Assembly: GCA_035541935.1 (NCBI GenBank)
Contig: DATKMJ010000065.1
Span: 1-37,938, forward strand
Length of the DNA stretch: 37,938 nt
DNA from: Candidatus Binatia bacterium
GTDB lineage: Bacteria > Vulcanimicrobiota > Vulcanimicrobiia > Vulcanimicrobiales > Vulcanimicrobiaceae
Direction of reading: 5' to 3'
Shown here: positions 24,012 to 32,105 of the stretch, piece by piece
Layout: each line of letters starts with the position of its first letter
How positions within the stretch are numbered: position 1 is the stretch's first letter
The notes under the pieces: model-generated
The model's input: the letters and a program-made list of their open reading frames with translations, nothing else
Database searches by the model: none
What the model was told of the DNA's origin: nothing
Translations under genes and position numbers: made by a program

Positions 24012-25946
24012 TTGCCAAGCGCACAGCAAACCTACGCGACGCGTTTCCGGCGCAAGTTCGGCGTCGAAGACGAGTTGAGCCGCTACGTCACCGCACTCTA
24101 CGAGATGCTCGCCTCGGTTCTCGGTCAAGATAAGCTCGTGCTCCGGGCCGGCAAGGTCAACGCGCTCAAGATGATGCGCTCGCAGAACCTGCCCGATCGG
24201 CTCTGCGGCCTGCAGCGTCTCGTTCTTGAAGATCCGACGCTCGAGCGCGCCACGACGCGCGCGCAGCAGCGCAGGGTGCTCGGCGAGATCGAAGAGGCGA
24301 TGGCCGACGTCATCGCGCAGCGCCACGCTTCGGATTCGATCGAGCGGCGCGTCAACGAGAAGATGACCGAGCGCCACCAAGAGTACGTCAAGGATCTCAA
24401 GCTCGAGGCGCTGCGCGAGAGCGGCGGCCCCGAGACGCCCGCCTCTCAAGCAAAGCTCGAAGAGCTGCAGGCGCTCTCGCAGCGCCACCTCGCGGCATCG
24501 GCGCTGCAGCAGCTTCGTCCGCAGACGCTGCGCGACGTCGTCGGCCAGGAGGCCGCGATCGGAGCGCTGCTCGCAAAGATCAGCTCGCCCTATCCGCAGC
24601 ACGCGATCCTCTACGGACCGCCCGGCGTCGGCAAGACGACCGTCGCGCGGCTCGCGCTCGAGGTTGCGAAGGGCCGGCCCTACTCGCCGTTTGCAAAAGA
24701 CGCTCCCTTCGTCGAAGCGAGCGGGACGACGCTGCGCTGGGATCCGCGCGAGACCACCGATCCGCTGCTCGGCAGCGTCCACGATCCGATCTATCAAGGC
24801 AGCCGCCGCGAGTTTGCCGAGGCGGGCGTTCCCGAGCCGAAACTCGGCCTGGTGACGCGCGCGCACGGCGGCGTGCTCTTCATCGACGAGATCGGCGAGA
24901 TGGACCCCGCGCTCCAATCGCGGCTGCTGAAGGTGCTGGAAGATAAACGCGTGACGTTCGAGTCGTCCTACTACGACGAGAGCGCGCCGAACGTGCCGGA
25001 GTATATCAAGCGACTCTTCCGCGAGGGCGCCCCGGCGGATTTCATTCTGATCGGCGCGACGACGCGCGAGCCCGACGAGATCGACGCGGCGGTGCGCTCG
25101 CGCTGCGCGGAGATCTTCTTCGCGCCGCTGACGCAGCACCAGATCCTGACGATCGTCCAGGGCGCCGCCAAGCGTCTGGGAGCGAAGATGGCGCGCGGCG
25201 TCGCGCGGCTCATCGCCTCGTACACGATCGAAGGGCGCAAGGCGGTGCAGATCGTCGCCGACGCCTACGGACAGGTGCTCTACCGGCTCCATCCGGGCCG
25301 GCGCTCGGAGACGCGGAAGGTGCCGACGATTCTCGAGGACGACGTCCGCGCCGTGGTGCAGGCGAGCCGGCTCGTCCAGCACACGCTCGTGAAAGGGCGC
25401 GCGACGCTCGAGGTCGGCAAGACCTTCGGTCTCGGCGTGCTCCACCATCTGGGGAGCATCATCGAGATCGAAGCCGTCGCCTTTCCCGCGGCGCAGGCCG
25501 GAAAGGGAACGATCCGCTTCAACGACACCGCCGGCACGATGGCGAAAGACTCCGTCTTCAACGCGACGAGCGTCCTGCGTTCGACGACCGGCATCGACAT
25601 CGGCGATTTCGATCTCCACATCAACGTCGTCGGAGGCGGCAACATCGACGGACCGTCGGCGGGTCTGGCGATCTTTCTCGCGCTCTACTCGGCGGTAACG
25701 AAGACGCCGCTGCCGCAGGACGTCGCGGTTACCGGCGAGCTTTCGATTCAAGGGAAGGTGCGCGCGGTCGGCGGCATCGTCGAGAAGCTCTACGCGGCGC
25801 GGCAGGCAGGCATGCGCCGCGTGTTCTTGCCGAGGGAGAACGTACGCGAGGTTGACGCCCCGCTCGCGGGAGTCGAGGTCGTTCCGGTCGCCGGCGTCGC
25901 CCAAGCCTTGCGCGGCCTTCGCGAAAGGCGGCGCAAAGGCCGGTAG
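24012..25946 (+). CDS. Lon-family ATP-dependent protease (LonB/LonC-like, lacks classic N domain)
   Basis: 644 residues. A helical N-terminal region (1-160, KFGVEDELSRYVTALYEML) replaces the classic Lon substrate domain. AAA+ core: Walker A GPPGVGKT (202-209), Walker B VLFIDE (288-293), sensor GATTRE, arginine finger region RSRC. Lon protease domain with catalytic Ser549 in IDGPSAGLA and Lys592 in GGIVEKL, both intact. The AAA part recalls LonB and the spore-former Lon family described from Firmicutes; I see no membrane segments. TTG at 24012 is the start in frame, seven bases after rplI, without a clear ribosome-binding site, so coupling to rplI is likely. Which proteins it degrades is unknown. 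Confidence 0.92.
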   Translation: MPSAQQTYATRFRRKFGVEDELSRYVTALYEMLASVLGQDKLVLRAGKVNALKMMRSQNLPDRLCGLQRLVLEDPTLERATTRAQQRRVLGEIEEAMADVIAQRHASDSIERRVNEKMTERHQEYVKDLKLEALRESGGPETPASQAKLEELQALSQRHLAASALQQLRPQTLRDVVGQEAAIGALLAKISSPYPQHAILYGPPGVGKTTVARLALEVAKGRPYSPFAKDAPFVEASGTTLRWDPRETTDPLLGSVHDPIYQGSRREFAEAGVPEPKLGLVTRAHGGVLFIDEIGEMDPALQSRLLKVLEDKRVTFESSYYDESAPNVPEYIKRLFREGAPADFILIGATTREPDEIDAAVRSRCAEIFFAPLTQHQILTIVQGAAKRLGAKMARGVARLIASYTIEGRKAVQIVADAYGQVLYRLHPGRRSETRKVPTILEDDVRAVVQASRLVQHTLVKGRATLEVGKTFGLGVLHHLGSIIEIEAVAFPAAQAGKGTIRFNDTAGTMAKDSVFNATSVLRSTTGIDIGDFDLHINVVGGGNIDGPSAGLAIFLALYSAVTKTPLPQDVAVTGELSIQGKVRAVGGIVEKLYAARQAGMRRVFLPRENVREVDAPLAGVEVVPVAGVAQALRGLRERRRKGR

Positions 25947-25952
25947 CCGCAG

Positions 25953-25973
25953 TGTGCCACCACGTCTGGCACA
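25953..25973. promoter_or_regulatory. Perfect dyad between lon-like gene and dnaB
   Basis: GTGTGCCA, seven-base loop, TGGCACAC (perfect 8-bp arms over 25952-25974). No T-run follows, so a classical terminator is unlikely. It shares the TGTGCCA half-site with the dyad before ssb, making a common operator for the two replication genes possible. Confidence 0.4.
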
Positions 25974-26033
25974 CCTTACACGCAGATTTCTGCTATCTAT
26001 GCACAAGCGGCCCACAAGGCGTTCGCAAACGGC

Positions 26034-27431
26034 GTGCCGGACAGCGGTTCGACGCCCATGACCGCACACCCGATGCCGACGACGATCGACCGCATTCCGC
26101 CGAATAATCTCGAGGCGGAGATGGCCGTCATCGGCTGCGTGCTCGTGGACAAGGAGATGTTCGCCGAGATCGGCGAGATCGTCCGCCCGAGCGACTTCTA
26201 CGCGCACGTCCACGAGACGATCTTCGGCGTGCTGCTCGAACTCTACGAGCGCGGCGAGCCGCTCGACAAGATCTCCGCTTCCGAAGAGCTGCGCCGCCGA
26301 GGCGTGCTCGAACGCGTCGGCGGCCTTTCCTACATCAGCGCGCTCATGGAGACGGTGCAGACCGCAGCCTCGGCCCGATACTACGCGACGATCGTGCGCG
26401 AGAAGTCCGTGCTGCGCTCGCTGATCCACGCGGGCACCGAGATCACGCAACTCGGTTACGAGGGCGAGGAAGACGTCCCCGGCGCGCTCGACCGGTCGGA
26501 GCAGCTCGTCTACACGATCGGCGAGCGCCGCGGCGTCACCGAGTTCATGCCGGTCAGCCGTCTGATGAAGAGCGTCTTCGATCACATCGACGACCTCTAC
26601 CACCGGCGCGGCGACCGGACCGGCCTCACGTCGGGATACCGCGACATCGATGCGATGACGACCGGCTTCGCGCCGGGGAACTTCGTGATCATCGCCGGCC
26701 GGCCGGGCATGGGCAAGACCTCGTTCGCGCTCAACATGGCGGTCGCGGCCGCGCGCGAAGAGGATGGGCCGATCGCGTTCTTCTCGCTCGAGATGTCGAA
26801 CAGCGAGTTGATCCAGCGGCTGATCTGCTCCGAGGCGCGGATCTCGATGAACGACATGCGGCGCGGCAACATCAAGCCGCACCAGTGGGAGGAGATCTCG
26901 CGCGCGATGGGCGCGATCAACGATCTCCCGATCTACCTCGACGACCTCGGTGCGTTGACCGTCGGCGACGTGCGCAGTCGCTGCCGAAAATTGAAGTCCA
27001 CCGTGGGTCTCGCGGCGATCTTCATCGATTATCTGCAGTTGGTGCGGCCGGGCGTGCTCGCGCGCGGCGCCAACCGCAACGAAGAACTCTCGGAGATCTG
27101 CCGGACGCTGAAGATGACCGCGAAAGACCTCAACGTGCCGATCATCGCGCTCGCGCAACTCAATCGCGGCGTCGAAGGGCGCGCGAGCGATGCGAAGCGC
27201 CCGCTGCTCTCCGATCTGCGCGACTCCGGTTCGATCGAACAGGAGTCCGACGTCGTCGCGTTTCTCTATCGCGACGGCTACTACAACCCGGAGTGCGCCG
27301 AGCCCGATCTCACCGAGTTCATCATCGCCAAGCACCGCAACGGACCGACCGGAACCGCCCGGCTGCGCTTCCAGCGCGAATACACGCTCTTTTTGCCGTA
27401 CGGCGACGAATCACACTTCCCCGCCGCCTAA
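26034..27431 (+). CDS. dnaB: Replicative DNA helicase DnaB
   Basis: 465 residues. N-terminal helical domain opening with RIPPNNLEAEMAVIGCVLVD, linker, and RecA-like motor with Walker A GRPGMGKT (222-229), FFSLEMSN, IFIDYLQLV, LAQLNRGVEGR and a C-terminal TGTARLRF strand. No intein or insertion. It unwinds DNA at the replication fork and binds the primase. GTG at 26034 is the longest start; ATG at 26058 or 26073 is equally possible, since conservation begins near residue 19 and none has a good ribosome-binding site. Preceded by the dyad at 25953. The 215 bases between dnaB and mntR contain no recognised gene; their end carries the mntR operators. Confidence 0.96.
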   Translation: MPDSGSTPMTAHPMPTTIDRIPPNNLEAEMAVIGCVLVDKEMFAEIGEIVRPSDFYAHVHETIFGVLLELYERGEPLDKISASEELRRRGVLERVGGLSYISALMETVQTAASARYYATIVREKSVLRSLIHAGTEITQLGYEGEEDVPGALDRSEQLVYTIGERRGVTEFMPVSRLMKSVFDHIDDLYHRRGDRTGLTSGYRDIDAMTTGFAPGNFVIIAGRPGMGKTSFALNMAVAAAREEDGPIAFFSLEMSNSELIQRLICSEARISMNDMRRGNIKPHQWEEISRAMGAINDLPIYLDDLGALTVGDVRSRCRKLKSTVGLAAIFIDYLQLVRPGVLARGANRNEELSEICRTLKMTAKDLNVPIIALAQLNRGVEGRASDAKRPLLSDLRDSGSIEQESDVVAFLYRDGYYNPECAEPDLTEFIIAKHRNGPTGTARLRFQREYTLFLPYGDESHFPAA

Positions 27432-27623
27432 GGGCGAGGCTTGCTACGCACCGTGTCGGAGTCGCTCGTCGCTCCACATCCGTGTTCCGCTCCTGCTGCG
27501 CTGCGCTCGCGCCACCTGCTGAGGACAATCATCACATCCTGTGAATGGCGCTCGCGTCAGAGCCTCCTCCACGGTCCGTAACAACCTGCGCCCCTAGGAA
27601 AGGCGGCGGCAGTGCGCTAAAGT

Positions 27624-27655
27624 GTTAACCATGGTTTGCGTTACCCATGGCTAAC
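27624..27655. promoter_or_regulatory. Tandem 16-bp palindromes overlapping the mntR start (candidate MntR operators)
   Basis: Two adjoining 16-mers: GTTAACCATGGTTTGC (27624-27639) and GTTACCCATGGCTAAC (27640-27655). The second is a palindrome of form GTTA-N-CCATGG-N-TAAC; the first keeps the left arm and the CCATGG core. The ATG of mntR lies inside the core of the second site, so binding would block transcription of the mntR-mntH pair. TAAAGT at 27619-27624 could be the -10. The palindrome differs from the published MntR boxes I know. Confidence 0.6.
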
Positions 27656-28342
27656 AGGACGCCGTCCGGACTGCTTGCGGTTGGATCGGACAGATCGCCG
27701 GCGCGGGCTCGCGAGGATTACGTCAAGGCGATCTATCAGCTGAGCGCCGACGGGCCGGTTCGCGCGGCGGCGCTCGCGCGCTACCTGCACGTAAGCCGCG
27801 TCTCGGTGAGCAAGGCGAAACGGCTGCTCGAGGGCGAGGGATTGCTCGAGCGTGCGGCCTCGCCGTCGGAGCCGCTGCATCTGAGCCGGCGCGGTCGCGA
27901 TCTCGCTGTCGCGGTGGTGCGGCGCCATCGTCTGCTCGAAACCTTTCTCCATCGTTCGCTGCGCGTGCCGCTCGAGCGCGTGCACGCCGAGGCGGAGCGC
28001 ATCGAGCACGTCATCTCCGACGACGTCGCGTCGCGCATCGCCGATCTGCTCGGAAGGCCGCGCACCGATCCGCACGGCCATCCGATTCCGTACGGCGACG
28101 CTGCGGCGGGCCGGCGATCGCTGCCGACGCTGGCGGAACTCGGCGCGGGAAGCAGAGCGCGGGTTGCGAGCCTCGACGACCGCGACGAAGAGGCGGTCGC
28201 GGCGCTCGCGCGAGCGGGCGTGCTGCCGGGGGCGACGCTGCGCGTCGAGAGCAACGAGCGCGGGAAGGTCGTCGTGCGCTGCGGGAAGCGCGCGATCGCG
28301 CTGCAGCGGCGTCACGCCGAGAAGGTGCGCGTTGGAGCGTAG
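27647..28342 (+). CDS. mntR: DtxR/MntR family metal-dependent repressor
   Basis: 231 residues. Winged helix-turn-helix (REDYVKAIYQLSADGPVRAAALARYL with VSRVSVSKAKRLLE), dimerisation/metal domain with HRLLETFLH, EAERIEHVIS and GRPRTDPHGHPIP, and a C-terminal SH3-like (FeoA-type) domain from about 150. Presence of mntH directly downstream, overlapping by 11 bases, makes manganese the likely co-repressor; iron is possible. The start ATG is within its own candidate operator. An ATG at 27631 is out of frame and soon stops. Confidence 0.93.
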   Translation: MANRTPSGLLAVGSDRSPARAREDYVKAIYQLSADGPVRAAALARYLHVSRVSVSKAKRLLEGEGLLERAASPSEPLHLSRRGRDLAVAVVRRHRLLETFLHRSLRVPLERVHAEAERIEHVISDDVASRIADLLGRPRTDPHGHPIPYGDAAAGRRSLPTLAELGAGSRARVASLDDRDEEAVAALARAGVLPGATLRVESNERGKVVVRCGKRAIALQRRHAEKVRVGA

Positions 28343-29621
28343 TTACGGCGTCGGCGCGGCGAGCCCGCGCGTCGTCGCGGCGGCGCAGGAGGCGCTCGCC
28401 GGAAACCGGCGCGGCTGGCGCGCGCTGCTTCCGTTCGCCGGGCCCGCGTTCGTCGCGTCGGTCGCCTACATGGACCCCGGCAACTTCGCGACCAACATCG
28501 CGGGCGGCGCGGCGTTTGGTTATCGGCTGCTCTGGGTGGTCGTCCTTGCAAATCTCATGGCGATGCTCTTTCAGGGACTCTCCGCGAAGCTCGGCATCGC
28601 AACCGGAAAGAACCTCGCCGAACTATCGCGCGACGCGACGCCGAGGCCGGTCGCGCTCGGCATGTGGGCGGTCAGCGAGGTGGGCGCGATGGCGACCGAC
28701 CTCGCGGAATTCCTCGGCGCGATCGTCGCGCTCAATCTGCTCTTCCACGTTCCGATGCTCGCCGGCGCGCTCGTGACCGGCGTCGTAACCTACGCGATGC
28801 TCGCGCTCCATCGCTACGGCTTTCGCACGATGGAGGCGCTCATCGGCTCTCTCGTCGGCGTCATCGCGGTCTGCTACGTCGTCGAGACGTTGCTCTCGCG
28901 GCCGAGATGGGACGCGGTGCTCTACCATTCCGTCGTGCCGTGGATCGGCGGCCCGTCGAGCCTCTTTCTCGCCGTCGGGATCGTCGGGGCCACGGTGATG
29001 CCGCACGCGATCTACCTGCACTCGGCGCTCACGCAGGACCGGATCGTGCCGCGCGACCGCGGGCAGCTCGCCGCGATCGTCAAGTTCTCCTACGTGGACG
29101 TCGTCGTCGCGCTGACGATCGCGGGCGTCGTCAACCTCGCGATGATGTACATGTCGGCGGCGGTCTTTCACGCGACCGGACACGCCGGCGTCGCCGATAT
29201 CGCGACCGCCTATCGAACGCTGATGCCGCTGCTCGGCAATCTCGCCGCGGTCGTCTTTCTCATCGCGCTCTTGGCCTCGGGCATCTCGAGTTCCGCGGTC
29301 GGAACGATGGCCGGCCAGGTGATCATGCAGAGTTTCGTCGGCTTCACCGTGCCGCTCTGGGTGCGAAGAGTCGTCACCATGCTGCCCGCGATCGCCGTCG
29401 TGGCGCTCGGCCTCAACGTGACGCAGACGCTGGTCGTCAGTCAGGTGATCTTGAGTTTCGTGTTGCCGGTGCCGGTCGTCGCGCTCGTTGTCCTAACCGC
29501 GCGCGAGAAGACGATGGGTCCGATGGTCAACGCGCGCTGGGTCACGGCGCTGGCCGCGACCGCCGGCGCGGCAATCCTCGCGCTCAACGTCCTCTTGATT
29601 TGGACGGCGTTGCCCCGCTAG
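28332..29621 (+). CDS. mntH: Nramp-type Mn2+/metal transporter
   Basis: 429 residues from TTG at 28332, which overlaps the mntR end; GAGAAGG lies just upstream and no ATG or GTG exists nearer in frame. Eleven or so hydrophobic segments. Nramp signatures are YMDPGNFATNIAGG (DPGN, helix 1) and GATVMPHAIYLHSALTQ (MPH, helix 6), the metal-binding unwound helices. Proton-coupled uptake of Mn2+ (possibly Fe2+) across the cytoplasmic membrane. Controlled with mntR. Its TAG shares bases with the stop of the convergent gene at 29618. Confidence 0.95.
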   Translation: MERSYGVGAASPRVVAAAQEALAGNRRGWRALLPFAGPAFVASVAYMDPGNFATNIAGGAAFGYRLLWVVVLANLMAMLFQGLSAKLGIATGKNLAELSRDATPRPVALGMWAVSEVGAMATDLAEFLGAIVALNLLFHVPMLAGALVTGVVTYAMLALHRYGFRTMEALIGSLVGVIAVCYVVETLLSRPRWDAVLYHSVVPWIGGPSSLFLAVGIVGATVMPHAIYLHSALTQDRIVPRDRGQLAAIVKFSYVDVVVALTIAGVVNLAMMYMSAAVFHATGHAGVADIATAYRTLMPLLGNLAAVVFLIALLASGISSSAVGTMAGQVIMQSFVGFTVPLWVRRVVTMLPAIAVVALGLNVTQTLVVSQVILSFVLPVPVVALVVLTAREKTMGPMVNARWVTALAATAGAAILALNVLLIWTALPR

Positions 29622-30160
29622 ATTCTCGACTCTTGATCCTCGACGGCGCCGATGCTCTGCGCTAAGTAGAGTCGCGAGAGTTTCACGTACTCGTCGGCCG
29701 CGTGGTCGATCCACGCCGCCGCCTCGCCCGCGAGCGGCTTCTTTACGGCCGCCGGCGCGCCGGCCGCGAGCGTTCGCGCGGGGATCGCGGCGCGCTCCGC
29801 GACGACGCTGCCCGCGCCGATCAGTGCGCCCTCGCCGATCGTGCATCCGTTGAGCAGCGTCGCGTTGCTGCCGATCAGCGCGCGGCGCTCGATGCGGCAA
29901 TCCTCCATGATCGCGCCGTGACCGACGGTCACCTCGTCGCCGACGAACGTGCCGCCGCGTTCGCTGACGTGCACGACGGAGTTGTCCTGAATGGAGGTGC
30001 GCGCGCCGATTCGAATCGGACCGTTGTCGCCGCGCAAGACCGCGCCGAACCAGATGCTCGACTCCGCGCCGACCTCGACGTCGCCGATCAGCACGGCCGT
30101 CGGCGCGACGAACGCCGACGGGTGGATCTTCGGCCGCTTCCCTCGATACTCGATGATCAT
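29618..30160 (-). CDS. Gamma-carbonic anhydrase-like left-handed beta-helix protein
   Basis: 180 residues of hexapeptide repeats (IHPSAFVAPTAVLIGDVEVG ... TIGEGALIGAGSVV), then a C-terminal helix. Gamma-CA metal ligands normally come from a VxHV segment and from GHxAxxHGC. Here the first two histidines are present (SVVHVSE; VGHGAIMEDC), but the third position is Glu instead of His. It may use a changed metal site, or lack carbonic anhydrase activity like several paralogues (PaaY/YrdA group). ATG at 30158-30160; it converges with mntH and their stop codons share three bases. Confidence 0.9.
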   Translation of the reverse strand: MIIEYRGKRPKIHPSAFVAPTAVLIGDVEVGAESSIWFGAVLRGDNGPIRIGARTSIQDNSVVHVSERGGTFVGDEVTVGHGAIMEDCRIERRALIGSNATLLNGCTIGEGALIGAGSVVAERAAIPARTLAAGAPAAVKKPLAGEAAAWIDHAADEYVKLSRLYLAQSIGAVEDQESRI

Positions 30161-30201
30161 TGGGCGATGCTTCGCAGGCCGCCGCGTCGAACCTCGCCGC
30201 C

Positions 30202-30459
30202 ATGCACCGACACCGGACGCCGCTGCGGGGCGTGAAGGCGACGCCGCATCCCAAGCCCGGCGACCCGAGCTATACGGCCGTCAATTACTCGTACGCGGGG
30301 CAGACCGGTCGCGTGCACGAGGTGGTCGAGATCGGCGGGCGCTCCCTGGCCAAAGTCGGATTCGACGACCGCAAAATCGTCTACTACTTTCTCGACGACC
30401 TCGAGCTCGACCATGGCGGCGGGCGGCGGACCTTTCACGACGAGGAGCCTCAGGGCTAG
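30202..30459 (+). CDS. Small conserved-looking hypothetical protein
   Basis: 85 residues from ATG at 30202 (a TTG at 30160 would add 14 residues but overlaps the antisense start codon). Basic N-terminus, then strands YTAVNYSYAGQTGRV, VVEIGGRSLAKVGFDDRK and IVYYFLDDLELD, suggesting a small beta-barrel (SH3- or tudor-like) domain, and an acidic tail. No signal peptide or family recognised. Divergent from the carbonic anhydrase-like gene and 45 bases before the tRNA. Confidence 0.65.
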   Translation: MHRHRTPLRGVKATPHPKPGDPSYTAVNYSYAGQTGRVHEVVEIGGRSLAKVGFDDRKIVYYFLDDLELDHGGGRRTFHDEEPQG

Positions 30460-30504
30460 CAGAGAAGGACCGGCGGCTCGGGCGCCCTGGCGCGCCGCAC
30501 CGGC

Positions 30505-30576
30505 GCCGACGTAGCTCAACGGTAGAGCAATCGCTTCGTAAGCGATAGGTTATCGGTTCAAATCCGATCGTCGGCT
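30505..30576 (+). tRNA. tRNA-Thr (anticodon CGT)
   Basis: Complete cloverleaf: acceptor GCCGACG/CGTCGGC, D-arm GCTC...GAGC, anticodon arm ATCGC/GCGAT with loop TTCGTAA (anticodon CGT at 30537-30539, reads ACG), T-arm ATCGG/CCGAT with loop TTCAAAT. Discriminator base is T; the 3' CCA is not encoded. Its last 19 bases overlap the end of the antisense acetyltransferase gene. Confidence 0.96.
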
Positions 30577-31046
30577 TGCTCTTCTATTCGCAGCTCCATG
30601 AACGTCGGGCATTCGTAGCTCACCGGGGCGATCGGTTCGCACTCTTCGAAGCCGAGCGAGCGATACAACCGGTATGCCGCGACGAGCTGCCCCTTATGCG
30701 TATCGAGCACGATGCGCCGGTCGCCGCGCCCGCGCGCGAACGATATCGCGGCGTTGACGAGAGCGCGCGCCGCGCCGATGCCGCGAGCGGAGGGAAGGAC
30801 GAAGAGCCGCATCAGGACCGCGCTCGAGGCGTCGAAACGTCCGGCCGCGACGCAGCCGATCGGCACGCCGTCCCGCCTCGCCACGAACGCGGCGTTCTCT
30901 CCGGCGTAGACCTGCGCGATCGCATCGAGCTCGGGCACCGCGCCGTGACGCAGCTCCGGCGGCAGATCCGCCTCGTAAGCGGCGAGAAGCTCCCGCAACT
31001 CCGCGAACTCCGGCGCATCCTCGACCCGGCGAACCTCGACTGCCAT
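30558..31046 (-). CDS. GNAT family N-acetyltransferase
   Basis: 162 residues. GNAT core: VYAGENAAFVARRDGVPIGC, MRLFVLPSARGIGAARALV (acetyl-CoA-binding R-x-x-G-x-G/A loop), VLDTHKGQLVAAYRLYRSLGF. The acceptor substrate is not predictable. ATG at 31044-31046. The last six codons (EQADDRI to stop) are read from the strand opposite the tRNA-Thr 3' half, so the coding end is constrained by the tRNA. Divergent from the lipoprotein gene at 31139, 92 bases away. Confidence 0.92.
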   Translation of the reverse strand: MAVEVRRVEDAPEFAELRELLAAYEADLPPELRHGAVPELDAIAQVYAGENAAFVARRDGVPIGCVAAGRFDASSAVLMRLFVLPSARGIGAARALVNAAISFARGRGDRRIVLDTHKGQLVAAYRLYRSLGFEECEPIAPVSYECPTFMELRIEEQADDRI

Positions 31047-31138
31047 CCTCGCCGGATTCGCGCCGCCGCAGGCCGGTCACTTGAAGGTCGAACGTTTGCG
31101 GCCGCGCAAGCGTTCACGAGTAAAAAGGGGCAAGACAC

Positions 31139-32104
31139 GTGATACTTCTCGGTTGGGGACGCCGCGCGTTGGGAGTTTGCGCGCTGGCGAGCGCGATCGC
31201 CGGCTGCGGCGGAATGCCGACGATGCCGCGCGCGCAGGCGCCCGCGGTTCTCGCGAACGGCTCTTGGATGGCTCCCGGCGCCGGCAAGGGCGCGCTGGTC
31301 TACGCGCCCGGCGACGAGGCTTCGTACGTGTTAACCTACCCGACCGGGCGGTTGGTCGGGAAGATCGCGATGACGGGATTCGGCTCGTGCTCCGACGCCG
31401 GCGGCAACGTCTTCTTTGGACGCGCCGGTGAAGTCGTCGAGTTCGCGCACGCGGGCACGACGCCGATCGCGACGTACGCCGTGCCCGGCTCGGCCTATTC
31501 GTGTTCGGTGGATCCGGCAAACGGAAATCTTGCCGTCGTCGTACTCTGTTTCACCGGCTGCGGCAACGAGGTCGTGGTCTTTTCGAAGAGAGCCGCCGCG
31601 ATTTCGCAGTCGGCGTATCACGTGCACTCGATCGGATCGCTGCTCTTCTGTGCCTACGACGATAAGGGAAACCTCTTCGTCGACGGCTTCACCGGCTCGA
31701 AGTTCGGTCTCGCGAGGCTGGGCCGTGGTAAGAAAAAGTTCACCGCCATCACGCTCGACCGCAACATTCAGTTCGCGACGCAGATTCAATGGGACGGCAA
31801 GTACCTGGCCGTGCAGACGCGCATCCGGCCCGCGATCTACCAGTTGCAGTTCCAGGACTCCGTCGCGAGGGTCGCCCACATCGTGCGGTTCGACGGCATC
31901 GGACAGCGCGCGATGCAGTCGTGGATTCAGAAGGGGAAGATCGCCTTTCCGACATCGCCCTCAAGCGGCCGCAGGCGCGCGATCGAGATTCGCGTCTGGG
32001 CGTATCCGAAGGGCGGTCCCGCGATCGACACGATCGATGGATTCATCGGCGGCGGACATCAGATGCTCGACAGCGTCACCTTCAGCGTCGCTCCGAACCG
32101 GTAG
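31139..32104 (+). CDS. Secreted lipoprotein, propeller-like, unknown function
   Basis: 321 residues. Signal peptide with lipobox AIAGC (Cys23). The body is built of short strands with recurrent aromatic/Gly turns (TGFGSCSDAGGNVFFG, CAYDDKGNLFVDGF), like the propeller-type lipoprotein at 13343, but the repeats are weaker. Four internal cysteines (SGSCSD, SCSVD, CFTGC, LFC) could form disulfides outside the cell. GTG start with AAGGGG about ten bases upstream. Its stop is two bases from the convergent penicillin acylase stop. Confidence 0.85.
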   Translation: MILLGWGRRALGVCALASAIAGCGGMPTMPRAQAPAVLANGSWMAPGAGKGALVYAPGDEASYVLTYPTGRLVGKIAMTGFGSCSDAGGNVFFGRAGEVVEFAHAGTTPIATYAVPGSAYSCSVDPANGNLAVVVLCFTGCGNEVVVFSKRAAAISQSAYHVHSIGSLLFCAYDDKGNLFVDGFTGSKFGLARLGRGKKKFTAITLDRNIQFATQIQWDGKYLAVQTRIRPAIYQLQFQDSVARVAHIVRFDGIGQRAMQSWIQKGKIAFPTSPSSGRRRAIEIRVWAYPKGGPAIDTIDGFIGGGHQMLDSVTFSVAPNR

Positions 32105-32105
32105 G

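Noticed and set aside
23949-27335. 1128-residue open frame on the minus strand
   Set aside because: It lies exactly opposite rplI, the Lon-like gene and dnaB, which have clear family motifs; the antisense product is low-complexity Arg/Ala/Asp-rich, an artefact of GC-rich codon use.
27631-27654. ATG upstream of mntR as a start
   Set aside because: Out of frame with mntR and ends after seven codons.
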